A DNA stretch of 11,321 bases. Origin: Methylovirgula sp. GTDB taxonomy: Bacteria > Pseudomonadota > Alphaproteobacteria > Rhizobiales > Beijerinckiaceae. Within the stretch, counting starts at the first letter, position 1; every line of letters starts with the position of its first letter. The position numbers and the translations under genes are program-made. The stretch covers positions 1 to 11,321 of the forward strand of contig JASHUD010000002.1 in the NCBI GenBank assembly GCA_030040215.1, given 5' to 3'. Below are positions 7,017 through 11,321 of the stretch, one piece after another. The notes beneath the pieces are model-generated. The model saw only the letters and a program-made list of their open reading frames with translations, did no database searches and had not been told where the DNA came from.

Positions 7017-7425
7017 CGCGTCGTTTTACTCGTAAGGTGCTCGCCCCGAAGGCGGCGCAGCGACGCGAGCCAAGTTTGCGGCTTCTAACATAGGACGCGG
7101 CCTCCCGAAAGCGGTCCAATGCTCCCCGGCCGCGGCCGAATGCACCGCTGCCTCCCGCGCCCAAAGCTCAAGATAGGGATGATTGCACCGGCCTCGCAAG
7201 AGGAAGCCGAGGCAAGCGGTGCGATGCAGCACGGAAATTATGAATGCCCGTCCGCGCATCGCTTTGGAAAGGCGCCGCCTCTTCGCCTCGCCGGAAAAGA
7301 CCCAGATTTGAGCCGCCCACGCAAATCGGCGCAAATCAATTAAACCTTTGTCGAGACGAGAACTTGTCGTATCTTTCCCCAGCTCCCAAGTAATGAGCCT
7401 GAGATCTCAGAGCGCCAGGAAAACG
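7017..7425. other. Divergent intergenic region between fabA and irr
   Basis: A 409-nt stretch with no convincing gene. It must hold the promoters of both the fab operon and irr. I see one weak sigma70-like pair for irr near its right end. For fabA, TTGGAC and TATGTT occur on the minus strand around 7088-7120 but are about 21 nt apart, too far to call. A single TTCTAA (7083-7088) resembles half of an iron-control element, without a matching second half. The longer open frame on the minus strand here (7026-7334) has no recognisable motif and looks like chance. Confidence 0.6.
7348..7375 (+). promoter_or_regulatory. Possible sigma70-type promoter of irr
   Basis: TTGTCG (7348-7353) and TATCTT (7370-7375) each match the consensus at four of six bases with a 16-nt spacer. 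They lie 50 nt before the irr start chosen here. This is the best pair I can see in the region but it is weak. Confidence 0.35.
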
Positions 7426-7890
7426 ATGAACGAGACGATCCCGAAACCGAGCGACGCCGCGCGCGCGACGCCTTTGGCCGGCTGTCCGGTGCACGACCTG
7501 CGTATGAAACTGCGCGCCGCGGGGCTGCGGCCGACGCGACAGCGCGTCGCATTGGGTTGGCTTCTGTTCGGCAAGGGCGATCGGCACGTGAGCGCCGAGA
7601 CGCTGCTCGAGGAGGCGCAAAACTCCCGCGTGCCCGTTTCGCTCGCCACCATCTACAATTGCCTCCATCAGTTCACCGAGGTCGGCCTGTTGCGCGAGGT
7701 CGCGGTCGATGGGTCGAAGGCGTATTTCGACACCAACGTCTCGCATCACGACCATTTCCTGATCGAGGGCAGCAATACGCTGATCGATATCCCCCGGGTG
7801 GCGATCGATCCGACGCGTTTGCCCGCGCCGCCGAAAGGGACCCGGATCGACCGCATCGAAGTGGTCGTCAGGCTGCGCCCCGAAGACTGA
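7426..7890 (+). CDS. irr: Iron response transcriptional regulator Irr (Fur family)
   Basis: Irr is the rhizobial Fur-family regulator that binds DNA under iron limitation and is inactivated or degraded when heme is available. The 154-residue protein shows the family pattern: GCPVHDL with a Cys20-Pro21 heme regulatory motif, LRPTRQRVALGWLLFGKGDRH (35-55), the recognition helix region VSLATIYNCLHQFTEVGLLRE (71-91), YFDTNVSHHDHFLIEG with the histidine cluster His107/108/110, and a C-terminal dimerisation part ending VVVRLRPED. Start choice: the ATG at 7426 has AGGA five nt upstream; in-frame ATGs at 7348 and 7393 lack a good ribosome site and would add a non-conserved tail. The gene is divergent from fabA and its stop is 3 nt from that of the SH3 gene. 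Confidence 0.93.
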   Translation: MNETIPKPSDAARATPLAGCPVHDLRMKLRAAGLRPTRQRVALGWLLFGKGDRHVSAETLLEEAQNSRVPVSLATIYNCLHQFTEVGLLREVAVDGSKAYFDTNVSHHDHFLIEGSNTLIDIPRVAIDPTRLPAPPKGTRIDRIEVVVRLRPED

Positions 7891-7893
7891 GAC

Positions 7894-8457
7894 TCATTCG
7901 ACCTTCTCGTTGGGATATACGCCCCAGAGCAGGGTCTGCTCCATATAGCCGTCAAATCCTTCGCCGAAGATCTCGCACCATTTGCCGTCGCAGGAGCGGA
8001 TGCTGGCGATGACGCCGGTCTGCAGGCGCGCCGTCGGCTGCGAATCCGCGCCCGGATGCGAATAGAGGGTGAAGACTTCGTCTTTCTTCCAAGGCGCGAC
8101 GATCACGGTGCGCCGCCCGGAAAGGACGGTGTGCAACACCCAGCCCTCGGTGCCGTCCGCGTCGCGCACCTTGCGCCATATTCCGTACTCGGCGGTGATT
8201 TCGATTGGCAGGCCGGCACGTTCGTAGATCCAGGTGGTACGGTGATCGCGGGAAGGGCCTTCGCGCAAATTGACCCGGTCGAATTTCAGGCTGACGAAGC
8301 GCGGCAGCGGCAGGCCGCTGACACTACCGACCTGCTCGCCATTCTGGCCCACGGTTTGCGCGTACCCTGGGAGCGCGGCACCGCAGCCGCATAAGACGAC
8401 GCAGAACCAGCATATCCAACCCTTCGCAATCGATCCGCATGGTCGCGCGCGGCGCAT
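7894..8457 (-). CDS. Exported SH3-domain protein
   Basis: A 187-residue protein with an N-terminal signal peptide (basic start, GWICWFCVVLCGCGAALPGYAQ), so it should be periplasmic. Two bacterial SH3-like repeats follow: about 55-113, with VNLREGPSRDHRTTWIYERAG, IEITAEYGIWRKVRD and GTEGWVLHTVLSG, and about 117-180, with VFTLYSHPGADSQPTARLQTG, CDGKWCEI and GYMEQTLLWGVYP. Such domains often bind peptidoglycan or proteins; the exact role is unknown. An in-frame ATG at 8697 would add 80 residues without a sensible signal sequence, so I place the start at 8457, where the signal peptide begins. It converges on irr with a 3-nt gap and no clear terminator. Confidence 0.85.
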   Translation of the reverse strand: MRRARPCGSIAKGWICWFCVVLCGCGAALPGYAQTVGQNGEQVGSVSGLPLPRFVSLKFDRVNLREGPSRDHRTTWIYERAGLPIEITAEYGIWRKVRDADGTEGWVLHTVLSGRRTVIVAPWKKDEVFTLYSHPGADSQPTARLQTGVIASIRSCDGKWCEIFGEGFDGYMEQTLLWGVYPNEKVE

Positions 8458-8486
8458 CTTCGCTCGTTCCAATTCGACCTGCCTCC

Positions 8487-8519
8487 ATCTTTCCGCCCAG
8501 CGATCTTTCCCGCCCAGCG
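8487..8519. repeat. Tandem duplication of a 16/17-bp unit
   Basis: ATCTTTCCGCCCAGCG (8487-8502) is followed at once by ATCTTTCCCGCCCAGCG (8503-8519), the same unit with one extra C. It lies 30-62 nt upstream of the SH3 gene start, so it may be in that gene's promoter or leader. Confidence 0.8.
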
Positions 8520-8539
8520 ATCGCGGGTCGGATGCATCG

Positions 8540-8653
8540 GTGCGATTCGGCGCGGGCCAACGACCATGCGCGGCAACTTTGCGCCAAAAGTGGCCGTAAA
8601 GGCCGCCGGCCAGTTCTGCAACAACCGCTCCTGGCTGACGCGCCGAATCGCAC
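8540..8653. repeat. Perfect 15-bp inverted repeat flanking 84 nt
   Basis: GTGCGATTCGGCGCG (8540-8554) is exactly complementary to CGCGCCGAATCGCAC (8639-8653). The inner 84 nt has further GGCC-rich short palindromes around 8592-8612 and no open frame of note. Each arm holds a GANTC site, the CcrM methylation target in alphaproteobacteria. It could be a small non-coding element with terminal inverted repeats, or two operators for one regulator. No flanking target duplication is obvious. Confidence 0.75.
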
Positions 8654-8792
8654 GCTACCGACACTGATTCTTGCCATTCTTGTGTTTGGATGGCCATCTG
8701 CTAGAGAGGCGCGCAGATCAAGCGCTCCCGCTCAGCGCGCCCCGCGAATTCGCGAGCCCGCGGCGATCCGGAGGCGGCGGAGTTCCAAAACC

Positions 8793-8822
8793 TTGTGGAA
8801 ACCGCCCTTGGATCGATATGCT
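8793..8822 (+). promoter_or_regulatory. Weak promoter-like pair upstream of the dehydrogenase gene
   Basis: TTGTGG (8793-8798) and TATGCT (8817-8822) with an 18-nt spacer lie about 60 nt before the start codon. Matches to the consensus are three and four of six, so this is tentative. Confidence 0.25.
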
Positions 8823-8882
8823 CGGGGCGGGCCGCCGACGCGGGTCAAGGATTCGTTTGCGCCTTCGATGACGGAATGAGGA

Positions 8883-9878
8883 ATGGGCAAAAAGAAGCCG
8901 CTCGTTGTTCTCACGCGCAAATTGCCGGATGTCGTCGAAACTCGCATGTGCGAGTTGTTCGACGCGCGCCTCAACCTTGACGACGATCCGCTGACGCAAG
9001 CCGAACTCATCGAGAGCGTGCATGTCGCCGATGTGCTCGTGCCGACCGTCACGGACCGGATCGACGCAACCTTGATCGAGCAGGCCGGCCCGCAGCTCAA
9101 GCTCATCGCCAACTTCGGCAACGGCGTCGACAACATCGATGTCCCGGCGGCGACGAAACGCGGCATCACGGTCACCAATACGCCGGGCGTCCTGACCCAG
9201 GATACGGCCGATATGACGATGGCGCTGATCCTTGCGGTGGCGCGGCGGCTCGTCGAGGGCGCCAAGGTCATTCCCGATGGAACCTGGAGCGGCTGGTCGC
9301 CGACTTGGATGCTCGGAGCCAGGATCACCGGCAAAAGGCTCGGCATCATCGGCATGGGGCGGATCGGCCAGGCCGTGGCGCGGCGCGCCTTCGCCTTCGG
9401 CCTGCAGATCCACTACCACAACCGCCGCCGGGTGGCAGCCTCGATCGAGGAAGGGCTCGAGGCGACCTATTGGGAGTCGCTCGATCAGATGTTGGCGCGC
9501 ATGGACATCGTCTCGGTCAACTGTCCGCACACGCCCGCCACCTACCACCTGCTTTCGGCGCGGCGCCTCAAATACCTTCGCCCGCATGCCATCGTCGTCA
9601 ATACGGCGCGCGGCGAGATCATCGACGAGGACGCGCTTGCCGAGATGCTGGAGAACGGCGAACTTGCCGGCGCCGGTCTCGACGTATTCGAGCACGAGCC
9701 GGCGATCTCGCCGAAGCTCGTCAAGCTTGCCGCGGCGGGCAAAGTGACGCTGCTGCCGCATATGGGTTCGGCGACCCGCGAGGGCCGCATCGACATGGGC
9801 GAGAAGGTGATCGTCAACATCAAAACCTTCATGGATGGGCACCGTCCGCCCGACCGGGTCTTGCCGAGCGCCCCATAG
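8883..9878 (+). CDS. D-2-hydroxyacid dehydrogenase (D-glycerate dehydrogenase / glyoxylate reductase type)
   Basis: A cytosolic NAD(P)-dependent enzyme of the D-isomer-specific 2-hydroxyacid dehydrogenase family, probably interconverting glyoxylate/glycolate or hydroxypyruvate/D-glycerate. The 331 residues show: substrate-loop NFGNGVDNID (77-86), the dinucleotide-binding GMGRIG (157-162) with NRRR (180-183) where the cofactor phosphate or ribose would be read, and the catalytic triad Arg243 in NTARGEI, Glu272 in DVFEHEP and His293 in LPHMGSAT. Arg residues after the second strand suggest possible NADPH use; this is inference. An in-frame TGA at 8877 leaves 8883 as the first possible ATG. GAGGA touches the ATG, and GGA eight nt upstream is the more usable ribosome site. 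The gene stands alone, divergent from the SH3 gene. Confidence 0.92.
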   Translation: MGKKKPLVVLTRKLPDVVETRMCELFDARLNLDDDPLTQAELIESVHVADVLVPTVTDRIDATLIEQAGPQLKLIANFGNGVDNIDVPAATKRGITVTNTPGVLTQDTADMTMALILAVARRLVEGAKVIPDGTWSGWSPTWMLGARITGKRLGIIGMGRIGQAVARRAFAFGLQIHYHNRRRVAASIEEGLEATYWESLDQMLARMDIVSVNCPHTPATYHLLSARRLKYLRPHAIVVNTARGEIIDEDALAEMLENGELAGAGLDVFEHEPAISPKLVKLAAAGKVTLLPHMGSATREGRIDMGEKVIVNIKTFMDGHRPPDRVLPSAP

Positions 9879-9935
9879 CGCCGGATCTAGCGGATTGAAC
9901 AGGCGTTTCGACCGCCGGCGCGGGGCCCTAACGGC

Positions 9936-9963
9936 CTTGAAGAATGCCGCGAAATCTCCATAT
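9936..9963 (+). promoter_or_regulatory. RpoH (sigma32)-type heat-shock promoter of the Hsp20 gene
   Basis: CTTGAA (9936-9941) and CCATAT (9958-9963) with a 16-nt spacer match the alphaproteobacterial heat-shock promoter pattern (CTTGAA, then a CCATAT-like -10 box) closely. The predicted start of transcription is near 9970, giving a leader of about 50 nt. The position ahead of an Hsp20 gene makes the call strong. Confidence 0.75.
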
Positions 9964-9971
9964 TCCCGCTA

Positions 9972-10016
9972 GGAGGCGCCATAACGGGCCTCCGTTACGA
10001 AGGCCGGAAGGCTTCG
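9972..10016 (+). promoter_or_regulatory. Two-hairpin leader of the Hsp20 mRNA (RNA-thermometer candidate)
   Basis: Hairpin 1 pairs 9972-9980 with 9986-9993 (GGAGGC, bulged G, CC / GG GCCTCC) around the loop ATAAC. Hairpin 2 pairs 9998-10005 with 10010-10016 (CGAAG, bulged G, CC / GG CTTCG) around a GGAA tetraloop. The likely ribosome-binding site GGAAGG (10006-10011) lies in the loop and upper stem of hairpin 2. Short stems with a bulged G over the Shine-Dalgarno sequence recall rhizobial ROSE thermometers of small heat-shock genes, although the usual ROSE UYGCU motif is not present. Folding was worked out by eye. Confidence 0.5.
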
Positions 10017-10019
10017 CCG

Positions 10020-10439
10020 ATGTCACGGACCGTCCACTCGCCTTTTCTGCTTGGGTTCGAGGAGTTCGAACGGGCCATCGACCGGGTTACCCGTGTCGCC
10101 GACGGTTATCCGCCGTACAATATCGAGCGGATCGCCGGAACGGATGCGCAAGCCGAGCGGCTGCGGATCACTTTGGCGGTGGCCGGCTTTCTTCGCGACC
10201 AACTGGAAGTAACGGTCGAGGAAGGACAGCTCGTCATCCGCGGCCGCCAGAAGGAAGAGAAGGAGCGCCATTTTCTGCATCGCGGCATTGCCGCGCGCCA
10301 ATTTCAGCGCGTGTTTCTGCTCGCCGATGGAATGCAAGTGGCGGCGGCCGATCTTTCCAACGGACTGCTCACCGTCGATTTGATCCGGCCCGAACCGGCA
10401 CGATTGGTTAAGAAGATCGATATCATGATGCGAGACTGA
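10020..10439 (+). CDS. Small heat-shock protein, Hsp20/alpha-crystallin family
   Basis: A 139-residue ATP-independent holdase chaperone that should keep unfolding proteins soluble in the cytosol. The N-terminal arm (1-30, SPFLLGFEEFERAIDRV) is typical of the rhizobial IbpA-like class. The alpha-crystallin domain covers about 31-125: YPPYNIE, RITLAVAGFLRDQLEVTVE, LVIRGRQ, HFLHRGIAARQFQRVFLLAD and the conserved NGLLTVDL. A C-terminal IxI anchor is present (KKIDIMMRD, 133-135). The ATG at 10020 has GGAAGG eight nt upstream and gives the expected N-terminus; the frame stays open upstream to a TAG at 9888 without a better start. A heat-shock promoter and a structured leader precede it. A DUF1150 gene follows after 50 nt and is probably co-transcribed. 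Confidence 0.92.
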   Translation: MSRTVHSPFLLGFEEFERAIDRVTRVADGYPPYNIERIAGTDAQAERLRITLAVAGFLRDQLEVTVEEGQLVIRGRQKEEKERHFLHRGIAARQFQRVFLLADGMQVAAADLSNGLLTVDLIRPEPARLVKKIDIMMRD

Positions 10440-10457
10440 CGGTTCGCATCAATCCCA

Positions 10458-10476
10458 GCGGGTCTCGAAAGACCGC
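10458..10476 (+). other. Hairpin just before the ribosome-binding site of the DUF1150 gene
   Basis: GCGGGTC (10458-10464) pairs with GACCGC (10471-10476) around the loop TCGAAA, with one bulged G. The site AGAAGGAG (10477-10484) begins directly after it. It has no T-run, so it is not a terminator; it may stabilise the upstream message or affect entry of ribosomes. Confidence 0.5.
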
Positions 10477-10489
10477 AGAAGGAGCGACA

Positions 10490-10762
10490 ATGTTGGACCA
10501 GAACAAGTTGGATCAGACCAAATCCCCGCCTTTCAGCGAGGAGCAATTCGCCCATTTGGGGGGCGGCTCGCTCGCCTACGTGCGCGAACTGCGTTCGGAA
10601 GAGGTGGGCAAGCTTTTCCCGCAAGCGCCGCCGATCCAGCCCGGCCTGCAGCTTTTCGCGCTGCTCGGGGCCGATGGCGTGCCGATCGTGTTGACGGATT
10701 CCCGCGACGCCGCGCTGGCCAACGCTCTGCAGCAGGAACTGCAGACCGTGAGCGTGCACTAG
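10490..10762 (+). CDS. DUF1150 family protein
   Basis: A 90-residue protein of unknown function with the DUF1150 pattern: HLGGGSLAYVRELRSEEVGKLFP (22-44), PGLQLFALLGADGVPIVLTDSRDAA (51-75), and a C-terminal LQTVSVH. It has no signal peptide or membrane segment, so it is probably cytosolic. A good AAGGAG lies 5 nt before the ATG. In Hyphomicrobiales this family is commonly found right after an Hsp20 gene, as here, which suggests a shared heat-shock transcript and perhaps a helper role for the chaperone; that role is inference. A strong terminator follows within 30 nt, so it closes the two-gene unit. Confidence 0.9.
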   Translation: MLDQNKLDQTKSPPFSEEQFAHLGGGSLAYVRELRSEEVGKLFPQAPPIQPGLQLFALLGADGVPIVLTDSRDAALANALQQELQTVSVH

Positions 10763-10787
10763 TTTCCAGGTTTTGCCCGTGATCGCG

Positions 10788-10823
10788 AAAGGCCGGACGT
10801 TAGTCCGGCTTTTCTGCTTTTTT
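10788..10823. terminator. Bidirectional rho-independent terminator between DUF1150 and the PBP1A gene
   Basis: GCCGGAC (10792-10798) pairs perfectly with GTCCGGC (10803-10809) around GTTA. A G-T pair and three A-T pairs extend the stem to 10788-10813. On the plus strand T-runs follow (10810-10813 and 10818-10823); on the minus strand a shorter TTT follows. The two flanking genes converge on it, so it can end both transcripts. Confidence 0.85.
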
Positions 10824-10828
10824 GGCGC

Positions 10829-11321
10829 CTAGAACAGCCCGAAGAACGGTTTGTCGTCGCGGCCGGCGGCCTCGCCGCCATTGGGGATTGACGCCGGCGG
10901 CAGCAAGCCGCCGTCGTCGCCCGTGCTCGGGAGGTCGCGCGCGTGGTGGACCGGCATCGGCGCAGCGCTCGGCGCCGCCGGTCGGTTCTGCGTCTGTCCG
11001 CCAAATAAATTGAACAGGCTTGCGACGGGGTTGGCGACCGGTTGCCGCCAAATGCCGCCGGGCAATCCTTGCGGCGGCACGCCTTGGTGCGCGGCGCGCA
11101 TGAACCCCGACCAGATTTCCACCGGCAGATTGCCGCCCGAGACACGTTTCGTCGGCGAATTGTCGTCGTTGCCGACCCAGACTCCGGCGACGAGATGGCT
11201 CGTATAACCGACGAACCAGGCATCGCGCCAATCCTGGCTCGTGCCGGTCTTGCCGGCCGCTTCCCAATCCGGCAGTTCCGCCCGGCGCGCCGTGCCGCTG
11301 AGCAAGGTTTCTTTCAGCATT
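10829..11321 (-). CDS. mrcA: Penicillin-binding protein 1A, C-terminal part (partial, N-terminus off the right edge)
   Basis: About 163 residues of the C-terminus are present; the transglycosylase domain and most of the transpeptidase domain lie beyond the right edge. The visible part includes the third transpeptidase motif KTGTS in WEAAGKTGTSQDWRDAWFVGYT, then HLVAGVWVGNDDNSPTKRVSGGNLPVEIW, which is characteristic of class A PBP1A. PBP1A polymerises glycan strands and cross-links 4-3 peptides in the periplasm, anchored by an N-terminal membrane helix that cannot be seen here. The tail after about residue 85 is rich in Pro, Ala, Gly and Asn and looks disordered. The stop TAG is 16 nt from the shared terminator. 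The class is sure from the motifs; the symbol follows E. coli usage. Confidence 0.9.
   Translation of the reverse strand, partial: MLKETLLSGTARRAELPDWEAAGKTGTSQDWRDAWFVGYTSHLVAGVWVGNDDNSPTKRVSGGNLPVEIWSGFMRAAHQGVPPQGLPGGIWRQPVANPVASLFNLFGGQTQNRPAAPSAAPMPVHHARDLPSTGDDGGLLPPASIPNGGEAAGRDDKPFFGLF

Larger units (their letters stand above)
8458..8882. other. Divergent intergenic region between the SH3 gene and the dehydrogenase gene
   Basis: A 425-nt stretch with no convincing gene. It holds a tandem 16/17-bp repeat, a pair of perfect 15-bp inverted repeats, and a weak promoter pair near the dehydrogenase. It is unusually long for this compact window. The open frames that cross it show no family motif. 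Confidence 0.6.

Noticed and set aside
7073..7090. Irr/iron-control element around TTCTAA upstream of fabA
   Set aside because: Only one half is clear; the facing half matches poorly at any usual spacing, so I do not annotate it.
7026..7334. A 102-codon minus-strand frame upstream of fabA
   Set aside because: No motif, no good ribosome site, and it fills the divergent control region of fabA and irr.
8458..8697. An 80-residue N-terminal extension of the SH3 protein from the ATG at 8697
   Set aside because: The signal peptide starts at 8457; the extension is not a plausible exported or membrane sequence and crosses the repeat region.
8718..9842. A 374-codon open frame on the minus strand opposite the dehydrogenase gene
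   Set aside because: Its product is rich in Arg, His and Asp without any family motif, while the plus strand carries a complete dehydrogenase with all catalytic residues. Long antisense frames are common in GC-rich genes.
9971..9983. AGGAGG followed by an in-frame ATA as an alternative Hsp20 start
   Set aside because: ATA is hardly ever used as a start, the family N-terminus fits the ATG at 10020, and AGGAGG is better explained as the 5' arm of leader hairpin 1.
1..11321. Search by eye for CRISPR arrays, tRNA genes, insertion sequences or phage genes
   Set aside because: No regularly spaced repeats, no transposase or integrase motifs and no tRNA-like cloverleaf were seen; the gene content is ordinary chromosomal.

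Overview
The window reads as a chromosomal, housekeeping segment of a GC-rich alphaproteobacterium, most likely of the order Hyphomicrobiales (Rhizobiales). The strongest pointers are an irr gene (iron response regulator with a Cys-Pro heme motif) placed head-to-head with a fabA-fabB-fabI cluster, an Hsp20 gene followed by a DUF1150 gene, an IalB-family exported protein and a MltB-type transglycosylase. I see no insertion sequence, phage gene, tRNA, rRNA or CRISPR array. The family within the order cannot be fixed from the sequence alone.

Layout. Left part, all minus strand: an IalB-family exported protein cut by the left edge, a DUF1223 exported thioredoxin-like protein, a MltB-family lytic transglycosylase with a C-terminal peptidoglycan-binding domain, and a Tat/lipoprotein-type YkuD L,D-transpeptidase. 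This is an envelope and peptidoglycan block. Centre, minus strand: a tight operon fabA-fabB-fabI-GST (30 nt gap, 8 nt overlap, 4 nt gap), which makes unsaturated fatty acids and carries out the final enoyl reduction. Irr is divergent from fabA across a 409 nt region. Right part: an SH3-domain exported protein converges on irr with only 3 nt between stops. A plus-strand D-2-hydroxyacid (glycerate/glyoxylate) dehydrogenase is followed by the Hsp20-DUF1150 pair, a bidirectional terminator, and the C-terminal end of penicillin-binding protein 1A, which runs off the right edge.

How the genes fit together. Most products concern the cell envelope: wall cutting (MltB), wall cross-linking (L,D-transpeptidase, PBP1A), membrane lipid synthesis (FabA/B/I) and secreted proteins of unclear role (IalB-like, DUF1223, SH3). 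Irr would sense heme and iron. The Hsp20 unit has the clearest regulatory reading: a good RpoH-type promoter followed by a short leader that can fold into two hairpins, the second holding the ribosome-binding site, so transcriptional and translational heat control may both act.

I found no wholly new multi-gene system. The most interesting items are the Hsp20 leader as an RNA-thermometer candidate, a perfect 15-bp inverted repeat spaced by 84 nt in the SH3/dehydrogenase intergenic region, a possibly leaderless MltB gene, and a FabI with Phe where E. coli FabI has Tyr146.
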